Source of the DNA: Dysgonomonas sp. ZJ279
Lineage (GTDB): Bacteria > Bacteroidota > Bacteroidia > Bacteroidales > Dysgonomonadaceae
Length of the DNA: 64,000 nucleotides
Assembly: GCF_011039205.1 (NCBI RefSeq)
Contig: NZ_JAAKEL010000004.1
Span: forward strand, 1-64,000
Direction: 5' to 3'
Below are positions 1 through 8,523 of the stretch, piece by piece (within the stretch, counting starts at the first letter, position 1; every line of letters starts with the position of its first letter). A program made the position numbers and the translations under genes. The notes under the pieces were generated by a model. That model had not been told where the DNA came from. It worked only from the letters and a program-made list of their open reading frames with translations, and did not search any database.

Positions 1-92
1 ATAAAAACTATCGAAATAAAACATTCGATGTAAACCTAGGATAGGAATATATATTTTTATGATAAAGCTAACTATTTATTATTCATAATCTG

Positions 93-350
93 TCAACTTA
101 TTTTAGGACAAGACAGTCTTACACAGCGTATATTTCCATTAATATCCATTGTAATAGGTTTGTACAATACGTTTTCGGAACAATGGACGAATAGAATATG
201 TGGGTAGTCTGCCGGATCGAGCAGGCAATCGGTAGAGCATACATTAGAAGATATAACCAGCCCTAACTCTCTTGCTTTACGATTGGCTATAACGAATGCC
301 TGCTTCAACTGTGCATGGTTAGCCGATACCGAAGCGCCAGTGCCACAGCC
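93..350 (-). pseudogene. Fragment resembling the C-terminal part of a radical SAM/SPASM-type protein
   Basis: An open frame without a proper start: it runs from just after an in-frame stop near 351, has no ATG, and reads about 85 residues. The piece HCSENVLYKPITMDINGNIR resembles the start of a SPASM domain, where a Cys is followed by a hydrophobic strand and a D-x-x-G-x-hydrophobic-x turn. No CxxxCxxC radical SAM motif lies upstream. I infer a remnant of a peptide-maturase-like protein. It sits among other broken genes. The family assignment is weak and the piece could be an unrelated fragment. Confidence 0.25.
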
Positions 351-626
351 TCAGATGTTGTAACGGTTCATTATAATACATCTCAGATCAAGTGAACTAA
401 TAAAATCGAAAGGCCACAATAGTGGAAGGGTATTGGGTGTAATTGTCTGTTATTTAATCAATTGTTTAAATTCTTATGAGAACAACTAGTTAAACAATAT
501 CTAAGGTGCCGAGCTAGGTATAGTATATGTGATGTATTGCTGTATCTAGTTATAGTAATAAATTTAGCATAAGATTAGATTGATCTTATAAAAATTAGAG
601 CATACATAGTTTATATAATCAGATAA

Positions 627-836
627 TTGATAATATCCGAAAGTTTGGATATTATAAGAGATCTTCTTGGACATACCAGTGTTACAACTACTGAGATTTA
701 TGCAAAGGCTGATACTGAAATGAAACGGGAGGCATTGGAAAAAGTGAATATTCCAATTGAAGCAAATCTGCCGGACTGGACTGGTGATAAAAAGTTAATG
801 GATATGCTAATCGATTTATGTAGTATTGATAAATAG
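627..836 (+). pseudogene. Tyrosine recombinase, C-terminal remnant
   Basis: The first third reads IRDLLGHTSVTTTEIYAKA, the standard end of a phage/transposon-type tyrosine integrase: the conserved GH(T/S)S motif with its active-site His, followed about ten residues later by the nucleophilic Tyr in TEIY. The N-terminal arm domain, the core-binding domain and the first catalytic Arg box are missing, and the only start is a TTG. About 70 residues remain of a protein that usually has 350-420. It marks the site of a former integrative element. A second integrase scrap, from the opposite end of such a gene, lies at 8171. Confidence 0.75.
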
Positions 837-1512
837 TGTAATTCAGAATTAGGGGATGTTTAATGCAACTCCCTTCTCTGTTTATTTTTTTGTCAGTTAT
901 AGCTAAGCACGACCTCATAATATTCACTAATATCAATAAAACTTTAAATTATATATCTCAATTTTTCTTATATAGCGAGTGATTATTCTGGATGGAAGAG
1001 CTAGGTTTTTTAATCGTCAGAGGAAATAAATTCTTTTATATTGCATATGGTTCAGGTAGGTATAAAAGAGAAATAAGCACTAAAGTGTGACATATCAATA
1101 GAGACGATACATTTTTAATTTTTTAGTTGTTTTTAAATTTACAGCAAAGCTATTTGTTAAAATACAATCTAAAAAATAAGTTCTCCGTAATGGTCGATTT
1201 CGTATATAGAAACTGTTTTTTTGCATCTAAACCCTTATTACCTCGTTAGAAAACGTATTTATTGGCTGTAATCAATCACAAAGTATATAGAATTGAACGC
1301 ATGAGTATAATCTCAAACAAGACAAATCCTTGTGCCCGCTTATATGGATTGTAAAGATTATTTATTTTCTTTGAGCTTCGAACAATGCTATCAGCCAATA
1401 GGGAATTGAATCCCGACTGATTAATAACACAGTTTTATTAATATATAAGTAGAATTGATTGAATAAGAAAGTCAATAGCAAAATTGTAAAGCAAGATTAA
1501 ACAGAAAATTAT
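837..1512. other. Intergenic stretch, no gene recognised
   Basis: AT-rich sequence between the integrase remnant and the CNNM gene. Only very short open frames without ribosome-binding sites are present. I see no tRNA and no clear inverted repeat. It probably contains the promoter of the downstream CNNM gene, but no good TAnnTTTG element with a spaced TTTG stands out. Confidence 0.5.
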
Positions 1513-2787
1513 ATGGAAATAATTATTATTATAGCACTTATTCTTTTAAATGGCATTTTTTCGATGTCGGAAATGTCGTTGGTCACTTCCCGAAAATTCA
1601 AACTGGAGAATGCAAAAAAGAAAGGGAGCAAGGGTGCTAAAACCGCACTGGAGCTATCAGAAAATCCTGCCAGATTTTTATCGACTGTTCAAATCGGAAT
1701 AACCCTGATCGGAATTCTGTTGGGTATTTATAGCGGAGAGAAATTAACAGGTAATCTTATAGGCTTCTTAAATCAGTTTGATGCCGTCAAACCCTATGCA
1801 CATGATATTGCTGTGACTATTATAGTGGTTTCCGTTACCTTTCTATCCATTGTTTTAGGAGAATTACTGCCCAAAAGGTTAGGGATGGCGTTTCCCGAAC
1901 GTATAGCCATTATACTGGCTAAACCGATGAAAATACTGTCCGTACTTACCACCCCTTTTGTATGGTTACTGACTGTAACAAATGACCTGCTCTTAAAAAT
2001 AATCGGTCTTAATAATACAGCGGATGATAAAATATCCGAAGAGGAAATAAAGTCCATAATAAGACAAAGTGCTGAGGGTGGAGAGATTCAAGGCATAGAA
2101 CAGGATATAGTGGAAAGGGTGTTCGAGTTGGGAGACAGGAAAGTAAGTACCTTGCTTACACACAGGGGCGAGATTGTGTTTTTTAATACTACCGATACAT
2201 GGGATGTTGTGAAAAATAAGATAAACGAAGAAAAACACTCGGCTTACCCTGTATGCAAAAAGGGTAATCTGGATGATATTCTCGGTCTTGTTCTGTTAAA
2301 AAACCTGTTCCCGATAGCTACGGATCAAGAGTTCAATATCAGCGATTTTGTAACTCCTGCCTTGTTTCTTAATGAAAATATGTATGCCTATAAAGTGCTT
2401 GAATTATTCCGAAAAGAGAAGATACATTACGGCATTGTTATCGACGAATATGGTGCTACCGTAGGCATTGTAACAATGAATGATGTGGTGGATGCCTTGT
2501 TGGGAGACATTAGTGAAATAGGACAGGATGAATACCAGATAATACAACGGGATGAAAACAGCTGGCTGGTTGACGGGCAGTATTCGTTTATAGAGTTTAT
2601 GAAGTATTTCGATATTAATCCCGATAACTATATGAAAGGCAATTTTACTACCCTTGCAGGTTTAATAATAAGTATGAATAATACTTTACCAGAAGTCGGA
2701 GAACGGTTTATATTTGATAAATATGAGCTAGAGGTGGTCGACAAAGACGGTCAACGAATAGATAAGGTGTTGGTTACAAAACATTAA
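1513..2787 (+). CDS. CNNM/CorC-type hemolysin-family membrane protein
   Basis: 424 residues, a normal length for the bacterial CNNM/CorC (formerly hemolysin, TlyC) family, linked to Mg2+ or Co2+ efflux. The N-terminal 190 residues form the DUF21/CNNM transmembrane domain. Its first helix begins at residue 2 and is followed by the family-typical motif SMSEMSLV. Further helices lie near residues 57-80, 95-118 and 130-155. Two CBS motifs follow (about 205-325, including VLGLVLLKNLF-like and YGIVIDEYGATVGIVTMNDV). The last 80 residues are the CorC/HlyC transporter-associated domain. It stands alone, with a hypothetical gene 18 bases downstream. The substrate is an inference from the family. Confidence 0.9.
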   Translation: MEIIIIIALILLNGIFSMSEMSLVTSRKFKLENAKKKGSKGAKTALELSENPARFLSTVQIGITLIGILLGIYSGEKLTGNLIGFLNQFDAVKPYAHDIAVTIIVVSVTFLSIVLGELLPKRLGMAFPERIAIILAKPMKILSVLTTPFVWLLTVTNDLLLKIIGLNNTADDKISEEEIKSIIRQSAEGGEIQGIEQDIVERVFELGDRKVSTLLTHRGEIVFFNTTDTWDVVKNKINEEKHSAYPVCKKGNLDDILGLVLLKNLFPIATDQEFNISDFVTPALFLNENMYAYKVLELFRKEKIHYGIVIDEYGATVGIVTMNDVVDALLGDISEIGQDEYQIIQRDENSWLVDGQYSFIEFMKYFDINPDNYMKGNFTTLAGLIISMNNTLPEVGERFIFDKYELEVVDKDGQRIDKVLVTKH

Positions 2788-2805
2788 TATAGTTTCACGA
2801 AGAAA

Positions 2806-3390
2806 ATGGTATTTAAGATACCTGTTTTCTTAAGCTATACTATAGCCTTGGGTAGACTTCTCAAAATCTTTTTTCAACACCTTCATATAAGGAGCAACAA
2901 ACTTATAAAATTTATAATACCCTTCATGTTCCATTGGATATCACATCTGGTTACGGATAAATGTGATGTCAGATTAGATTATAAGTTAAAGGACTCAAAG
3001 ATGATTAATAGTTCTTTAGAAAAGAATGCTATTGATGAAATTGTTAACATAGACATATATCTAAATACAAAACAATTTACAAAAGTTGATGCCCTTTCAA
3101 CCTGCAAAGGTTATTCGGCTAAAAATACAAGCAATGGGGTATCTATTGAAATTCTAGATGATGAACTTAAGCAATGTAGTAATACTCCTAATTGTTTGTT
3201 TTCTTGTAAATGGATGCTAAAAAAACAAGATTACTTATTTAAAGAATTGGGAGAACTGAAAAAGTATCTGAAACGAGTCAATAATGGCATTTTTGAAACT
3301 CAAATATATGTAAATCTTATATGTGAAGATAAAATCAACTTAGACACAGAGTTTAGGGATATTGTAAGTAATTATTTAGAAAATAAATAA
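2806..3390 (+). CDS. Hypothetical protein, possible DUF4279-like C-terminal domain
   Basis: 194 residues if the first ATG is used. The first 60 residues are hydrophobic and low in complexity, and may not be translated; Met65 is an alternative start. From about residue 80 the pattern is an alternating beta strand (IVNIDIYLNTKQF), a KG-containing turn, a single conserved-looking Trp (CKWMLKK) and a helix rich in Leu, Lys and Glu (ELGELKKYLKRV), ending in another strand. That order loosely recalls DUF4279 immunity-like proteins, but I cannot confirm it. It starts 18 bases after the CNNM gene and may be cotranscribed. Confidence 0.45.
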   Translation: MVFKIPVFLSYTIALGRLLKIFFQHLHIRSNKLIKFIIPFMFHWISHLVTDKCDVRLDYKLKDSKMINSSLEKNAIDEIVNIDIYLNTKQFTKVDALSTCKGYSAKNTSNGVSIEILDDELKQCSNTPNCLFSCKWMLKKQDYLFKELGELKKYLKRVNNGIFETQIYVNLICEDKINLDTEFRDIVSNYLENK

Positions 3391-3770
3391 ATGCCACCTA
3401 ACAAATTGGTAAAGATGGGAATACATTATTAATAAAATAAACAACATATTTTATTGTCTGTTAAATTATAGAGGATTAACTTTATATGAGACCTATCAAT
3501 GCGTAATAGGAGGTTATTGACACAAAAAATGGGAGAATGAGATTGATTAATTATCGTTTGATGATTTCTAGAATAGGCTGGAGATAACTGAGATCAAAAT
3601 ATAAATCTTGACAAACTGAAGGAAGAACTCTCAGTTTTGTAAAGCGACATACGAGTTAAGTTAAGCGATTACAATATCTGAAGCAACAATAACAGTAATA
3701 AAGTCTTTTATCTTAACCAAGTTTATCGTGTAAAAATATATTTATTTATAATGTATATTATTATATTCAT
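3391..3770. other. Intergenic stretch upstream of hipBA
   Basis: About 380 bases with no recognised gene. The last 60 bases are almost pure A/T and lead into the hipB promoter. Nothing else was identified. Confidence 0.5.
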
Positions 3771-3778
3771 TATCTTTG
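3771..3778 (+). promoter_or_regulatory. Putative -7 promoter element of hipBA
   Basis: TATCTTTG matches the Bacteroidota housekeeping -7 element TAnnTTTG. It lies 28 bases upstream of the chosen hipB ATG. No clear TTTG is present at the usual 19-21 base spacing, so the -33 part is weak. Confidence 0.5.
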
Positions 3779-3805
3779 TATTTGTTTATTAATAGATATA
3801 ATAAT

Positions 3806-4135
3806 ATGCCTTTACTGTACAACTTTGATATTGACACAGTATCCGATATCCAGAAGATTTTAGCACAAAATCTTCAGAAACGACGTTTAGAAAAAGGGTT
3901 TTCACGGAACACTCTTTCGGAGATAAGTGGAATTCCTGCTCCAACAATAGCCAAGTTTGAGCAAAAATTTGTAATTTCCTTAACCTCCTATATAGCCTTG
4001 GCTAAAGCACTCGGTTATACAAAAGAAATAAAAGAATTACTTTCTCAACCACTTTACGATACAATGGAAGAACTTGAGATGATCAATAAAAATAAAGAAC
4101 GAAAAAGAGGGAGCCGTAATGAAACAGGTAAATAA
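3806..4135 (+). CDS. hipB: HipB-like XRE-family antitoxin
   Basis: 109 residues from the ATG at 3806. A TTG at 3776 would overlap the putative -7 element and is rejected. Residues 20-60 form a Cro/C1-type helix-turn-helix (RRLEKGFSRNTLSEISGIPA, then TIAKFEQ). The C-terminal tail is charged and ends in KERKRGSRN. The stop overlaps the start of hipA by 17 bases, the usual antitoxin-first coupling. By family knowledge it would neutralise the kinase and repress the shared promoter, probably through A/T-rich operators around 3720-3770. Confidence 0.85.
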   Translation: MPLLYNFDIDTVSDIQKILAQNLQKRRLEKGFSRNTLSEISGIPAPTIAKFEQKFVISLTSYIALAKALGYTKEIKELLSQPLYDTMEELEMINKNKERKRGSRNETGK

Positions 4136-5228
4136 ACTACTCATCCAATACCGTGACCAAAAGGTTGGGGATTTGACGATGACGCCCGATAATAGATTGT
4201 GTGCATTTCAGTACGACAAGAGTTGGCTTTTGTCCGGTTTTTCTATTTCTCCTATAGAATTGCCATTAAAATCGAATTTATTTATCGCTAAGCCTGAACC
4301 ATTTTGGGGTAACTTCGGCATATTTGAAGATAGTTTGCCTGATGGTTATGGACGCTATTTACTCAATCGCTTACTAAGAAAACAAGGAATAGACGACAGT
4401 ACTCTTACCCCTATTCAACGATTAAGTATTGTCGGAACTTCGGGAATGGGAGCTCTATCTTATCTTCCAGAATCATTTGTCGGAAAAGAAAAAGCTTTAC
4501 CCGAGTTAGACTATTTACAGCAATTGGCACTGGATGTCCTTTCCGAAAAAACAGATACCGGAGCAGATCTACTCTATTTTAATAGTGGTAACTCAGGAGG
4601 TTGCCGCCCTAAATGTTTATACCGTGACGAAGAAGGTCCCTGGCTGGTGAAATTTAGGCATACTTATGATCCCATAGATATGGGACAAATGGAATTTCTA
4701 TATAATGAAACTGCCCGTTCATGTGGTATCGAAGTATCAGACTTTAAGCTTTTGCAAGGCAAATATTTTGCCAGTAAACGTTTCGATATTGATAATTATA
4801 GTCGCTTACATATTGCTACAGCAGGAGCATTACTCAGCGAATCCATCCATAACCCAAAACTCGACTACAAGACATTGCTTCATTTAACAGGATTCCTCAC
4901 ACAAGATCCTGCACAGGTCGATGAAATGTTTCGTCGAATGGTTTTTAATATTCTAACAGACAACAAAGACGATCATGCTAAAAACTTTAGCTTCATTTGC
5001 CGCAATGGTAACTGGTCTTTATCCCCGGCATACGATTTGACTCTTAGCAGAGAAGGATACAATGGAGAACACGCTACCTCAGTAAATAAAAATGGTAATC
5101 CTACAATAGAAGACATGCTGGTTGTAGGTGAAAATATCCGTATCCCTCGTAAAAAAGGAATGGAAATAATTGATCTTATAACTGATAAGTGTGAGGATAT
5201 TTTAGCTCAAAGATTTAGACGGTTTTAA
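4119..5228 (+). CDS. hipA: HipA-family serine/threonine kinase toxin
   Basis: 369 residues, shorter than the 440 of E. coli HipA but with both parts in one chain: an N-terminal subdomain (residues 1-110) and a C-terminal kinase-like domain. Visible landmarks are the Ser-containing SGGCRPK loop (159-165, equivalent to the autophosphorylated loop), Lys178 in WLVKF, the catalytic motif DDHAKNF with Asp284 and Asn289, and the metal-binding Asp306 in PAYDL. All key residues are present, so the toxin is probably active. In E. coli HipA phosphorylates glutamyl-tRNA synthetase; the target here is unknown. Confidence 0.88.
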   Translation: MKQVNKLLIQYRDQKVGDLTMTPDNRLCAFQYDKSWLLSGFSISPIELPLKSNLFIAKPEPFWGNFGIFEDSLPDGYGRYLLNRLLRKQGIDDSTLTPIQRLSIVGTSGMGALSYLPESFVGKEKALPELDYLQQLALDVLSEKTDTGADLLYFNSGNSGGCRPKCLYRDEEGPWLVKFRHTYDPIDMGQMEFLYNETARSCGIEVSDFKLLQGKYFASKRFDIDNYSRLHIATAGALLSESIHNPKLDYKTLLHLTGFLTQDPAQVDEMFRRMVFNILTDNKDDHAKNFSFICRNGNWSLSPAYDLTLSREGYNGEHATSVNKNGNPTIEDMLVVGENIRIPRKKGMEIIDLITDKCEDILAQRFRRF

Positions 5229-5371
5229 GTATAAGTAAGAGGTCCAGTTTACTTCCATTTTTCATTAAAAGAAGCCTTAAATAGAAACTTCAAAATACAG
5301 TTCCCTCCGAAAAAAAGGAGTGCTTTACGAATTATTTATTATAACTTTCTGAAAAATAGTCTAATAAAACA

Positions 5372-5402
5372 TTTGCAGTGTAGATAATTTTGTATATTTT
5401 TG
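5372..5402 (+). promoter_or_regulatory. Full-consensus Bacteroidota promoter with no ORF downstream
   Basis: TTTG at 5372-5375, 19 bases of spacer, then TATTTTTG at 5395-5402. This matches the TTTG-N19-21-TAnnTTTG consensus. A transcript would start near 5408 and meet a strong terminator at 5554 without passing a credible ORF. Confidence 0.6.
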
Positions 5403-5515
5403 TAACAGTATGACGTTCAGTTAGTTTTGCGGAAACACGCACCGACGAATTCGGGGACAGTCAAAATTTCAGAATTTTAAAGCATTCATTTATAGCGGTA
5501 TAGGATGGGGTATAT

Positions 5516-5533
5516 GTCCCCTCTCTCTCCGCT
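5516..5533 (+). other. tRNA-Ser 3'-end-like sequence, possible att scar
   Basis: GTCCCCTCTCTCTCCGCT is very like the last bases of bacterial tRNA-Ser genes (ATCCCTCTCTCTCCGC). The rest of a tRNA is absent. Tyrosine recombinases, including that of the Bacteroides element NBU2, use tRNA-Ser 3' ends as attachment sites. With recombinase remnants at 627 and 8171, I infer an att remnant. Similarity to tRNA-Ser is from memory. Confidence 0.3.
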
Positions 5534-5553
5534 GGAACAAAAAGATAAGATGT

Positions 5554-5588
5554 AAACCCTTGAAAATCATTGATTTTCAAGGGTTTTT
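5554..5588 (+). terminator. Strong rho-independent terminator
   Basis: A perfect inverted repeat with 16-bp arms (AAACCCTTGAAAATCA and its complement) around a single central base, followed by a run of T. It would end transcripts from the promoter at 5372, or readthrough from hipBA. The symmetry makes it work in both directions. Confidence 0.8.
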
Positions 5589-5952
5589 CTTTAGGAGATG
5601 TATGGAATCGAACCCTTGGAGATGTAAATGACATAAGTGGTTGTTTATTAATATTTTAAATAGCTTCAGACATTCAATCTTCTCAAAATAAGTCATAAAA
5701 TAGCACCTTTATTCACATAAATTCGTTACAAAATCGTTACATTTTTTCAATTAGTCTCAAATAAATGTAAGAGATTTATTATAGCTCACTCTGTTTTTTC
5801 TTGGCGCTCTTACTTGGTAAAATATCCATCTGGGTCCCCTTGTTGACAAAGAAAAGCTTGCAAAAGCAAGCTTAGTTGAAAGGAGATTGTTTATTGATTT
5901 GAAAACGATGATACTCTGAAAAACTTCTGATTGGTGGTAAAGCTTTTTCCCT
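5589..5952. other. Intergenic stretch with a short hairpin
   Basis: No gene is seen. At 5854-5873 there is a perfect 8-bp hairpin, AAGCTTGC, loop AAAA, GCAAGCTT. At 5604-5615 GGAATCGAACCC is the complement of a tRNA T-loop motif, but the flanking bases do not form a T stem, so it is at best a scar. Confidence 0.5.
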
Positions 5953-5960
5953 TATATTTG
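5931..5960 (+). promoter_or_regulatory. Promoter of the broken LRR gene
   Basis: TTG at 5931-5933, 19-base spacer, TATATTTG at 5953-5960, close to the Bacteroidota consensus. The ATG of the leucine-rich-repeat gene follows at 5989. The signal is preserved although the gene is broken. Confidence 0.6.
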
Positions 5961-5988
5961 TAGTTTAACCAAACTCACTTGTTACTAG

Positions 5989-7592
5989 ATGAAATATCTT
6001 ATTTATATATTATTTACCCTTAGCATATTATCTGTCACAGCACAAGAGGAGTGCACAATAGCCACTATTCGTGTGTGACGATATTGAGAGTTCCTTTTTT
6101 CGGTTGAGCATTTCATCAGCCGATTCTATGGCAAGTGTGACATTAGACTTGGGCGATGGAGAACTCAAAAAGTATGAATCCACGCCATCTTATGACTTTT
6201 ACGGAATATACGATATTGAAATAAAATGTAAATCAAAAGGAGATGTGAAAATCTATGGGAACAATACGCTTGCCAAAAGTATGTCTATATCTATGAACTA
6301 TAAGGACTCTCCCTATCCTTGTTGTGTGTACAGTGTTGATATTTCTGAAAACAAAAATTTGACATTTTAAACGTTGCTAATGATGCGGGAACTTCAGATA
6401 GAAAAGTGGATGTTGTGGGATGTACCTCGTTGAAATCGCTGTGTATGGTTGGAGAATTTAACATTGATTTTAGGCATTGTCCAAATCTTAGCCTTTTGAG
6501 TATAAGATCAGAAGGTAAATGTCCAAACTTTGAGACTTGTAAGGACTTACAGATTCTCGACCTTACAGATTTTAGGAGTCTCTCGCTTGATTTGTCTCCC
6601 TTCAAGTCTTTGGAGAGAGTTACATTGTATAATATTGAAGGACTAGAGCTAGAGTTTGGGGACACACCCTCCCCTAAAAACCTCTCTATCTGGAAATGCA
6701 ATCTCAGCCATTTTAATATTCCTTCTGGTTTGGAATTTTTAAGTTTGAGAGATAACCAGTTGAAATCTATCGATTTGTCACAATGTAAAACACTCGGAGG
6801 ATTAGATCTCTACAACAACAAACTCACCGAACTAGATGTGTCGGCTTGCACTCGATTGGACAATTTGGATTGTGGAAGAAATTTTATAGAAAAATTAGAT
6901 TTGGGTAATAACAAAGAGCTACATACTTTTTATATTGTTCCACAAATAGACTTTCCGAACTCTTGATTTCCAATTGTACAGAGCTTGAGAAAGTGGAGTG
7001 TCGGGTCAATCGCCTCACTAGTTTGCAGCTTCCTGCTAATACTAATTTGATTCATTTGGATTGTAGCGACAATAGGCTTCAGGGTCTCGATACTAGCACT
7101 AGTTTGGGCTTGTATAGGCTCTCTTGCATGGATAACAAAATTACAAGTCTTGACTTTAGGAAAAACGAAAATCTGAGATTGGTAGTGAGTTATGGAAACC
7201 CAATAGAATCGGTACAGCTTATCGAAAAACAAGTGATAAATGTTAACGATTATGATCAGCCAGAACCTTTGACTGCAAAAGATTGGGGAGTTCGAAAAAA
7301 TCCACCGGTCATCACTATCGATGTGTCGGAAGATGCTGTGGGCAAGAAGCTCAGCATGAACATTACTTTGGCAAGCGTGAATGATAAACTCATCAATGAT
7401 TTTGGTAGCGGACTACGCAAATCATATAGACCAGTAGACGCAGACAACACCACTGTGAAGGTGGAAGGAGAGGTAGAGGGACGCAAAATTCGTATCTATG
7501 CAGCAGATACGGCAGTACTGGCAATAGAAGCCGAGTCAGATTATATCCGCGCCATAGATACATCTCGGTGTAAGAATATGAAAGAGTTATAA
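5989..7592 (+). pseudogene. Secreted leucine-rich-repeat protein, broken by three frameshifts
   Basis: Starts with a good signal peptide (MKYLIYILFTLSILSVTAQE) at 5989. The reading frame is lost near 6070, again near 6365 and again near 6955; joining the frames gives one continuous protein of about 530 residues. It shows leucine-rich repeats with a period of about 20-22 residues, for example LEFLSLRDNQLKSIDLSQCK and LDNLDCGRNFIEKLDLGNNK. Repeats of this type occur in Bacteroidota surface proteins that bind host or plant polymers. Three shifts in one gene, with intact neighbours, point to decay rather than sequencing error, though error cannot be excluded. Confidence 0.75.
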
Positions 7593-7743
7593 TCTTAAAG
7601 CTATTTCTTTAAATTTGTTAAGGGGTCTTACTTGCGACCACAAATTACCTATTCATAAAATAATCATTTGCAAGTTGTTGTTTAGAGGAATTACCAATTG
7701 ACTAGATCATGAGGATAATATTATACTGCTTATTATTATTATT

Positions 7744-8055
7744 TTATTTAAATACGTTTTCATTGTGCCATAGCAGATTGTCTGCTTTGGGATAGTGCGA
7801 TAAGTTATTAGGTAGAATTATCGTTTTATTTTCAAATTGTTTGAGTGAAGAAGAGTTATCTGTATTTTCTTCAACATTGTTTGCTACAACGACCTTATAG
7901 CTTTCATCTATTGTAAGATGCCCTCTATCAAAAGCCCTATGTAGATTGGGACAAAGAGCCAAGCCATTAATATAAAGGAGTTTTTTCTTGTGGATTTTTT
8001 CGTACCATTGATTGTAGAAGCTACTTATTAGAATTAAAAACAATTCGGTATTTTT
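7744..8055 (-). pseudogene. HNH endonuclease, C-terminal remnant
   Basis: From residue 25 the frame reads INGLALCPNLHRAFDRGHLT, then a strand-rich tail that ends in NLLWHNENVFK. This is the signature end of Bacteroidota HNH nucleases linked to restriction: NGLALCPNLHRAFDRG holds the C-terminal His/Asn part of the HNH motif, and LLWHxxxVF is the conserved tail. The first His of the motif and everything upstream are gone, and there is no ATG. About 100 residues are left of roughly 300. It lies in the debris between the LRR pseudogene and an integrase scrap. Confidence 0.65.
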
Positions 8056-8170
8056 CTAAGTCATTGTAAAGCGTTACAATTTCGTTACAGGAATAGATTC
8101 GAAAAGGTTAAATTATTTGTATATAGCAAGATAATGGTAGCAATATTCAGTATATGGAGGAGCTGCAATA

Positions 8171-8505
8171 GTTGTTAGAGTCACCGTAGACGGAATCCGA
8201 ACCGATACGACAGCAAAGAATACTATCAACCCGAAGCTATGGGATACCGCCAAAGGCAAAGCCTATGAGCGTTCTCTCCTGGCAAATGAATTAAATATGT
8301 ATCTTGATTCAATTCGTGCGAAATTTATCAGGATTCATCGGGATTTAGAACAAGACGGCATTGAACACATTACTGCTGAAGCTGTGGTTAGCCGCTTCTT
8401 AGGTAGAGACAAGCCTGAGAGATACACTTTACTTGAGATTTTTCGCGAACATAATGAGCCCTTTCACTCTAAAAACACAAAAAAACTTAAATACAATAAG
8501 TTTGA
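8171..8505 (+). pseudogene. Tyrosine recombinase, N-terminal remnant
   Basis: The open frame reads VVRVTVDGIRTDTTAKNTIN, followed by PKLWDTAKGKAYERS and a helical stretch ending in YTLLEIFREHNEP. This order (arm-binding strand domain, W-x2-x-K-G linker, alpha helices, then LLEIFREHNE at the start of the core-binding domain) is typical of Bacteroidota mobile-element integrases. The natural start is lost behind an in-frame stop near 8138, and the sequence diverges after residue 110, only 25 bases before the AraC gene. The catalytic domain is absent. Confidence 0.7.
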
Positions 8506-8523
8506 ATTTCATATCTTTACACT

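Larger units (their letters stand above)
5408..5588 (+). ncRNA. Candidate small RNA of about 180 nt
   Basis: The region lies between a full-consensus promoter (5372-5402) and a perfect 16-bp terminator hairpin. It holds no plausible coding frame. It contains a GC-rich hairpin at 5494-5533 in which AGCGG pairs with CCGCT and GGGG pairs with CCCC. Its length is in the range of 6S RNA and other regulatory RNAs, but I do not recognise the sequence. Part of it (5516-5533) looks like a tRNA-Ser 3' end, so it could instead be an old attachment site. Assignment rests on the promoter-terminator arrangement only. Confidence 0.35.

Noticed and set aside
991-1089. Frame of 32 codons starting at an ATG (MEELGFLIVRG)
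   Set aside because: No ribosome-binding site, no family, in an A/T-rich region where such short frames arise by chance.
5604-5615. Possible tRNA on the minus strand because of the T-loop complement GGAATCGAACCC
   Set aside because: The T stem pairs in only three of five positions and no anticodon or D arm follows; kept only as a possible scar.
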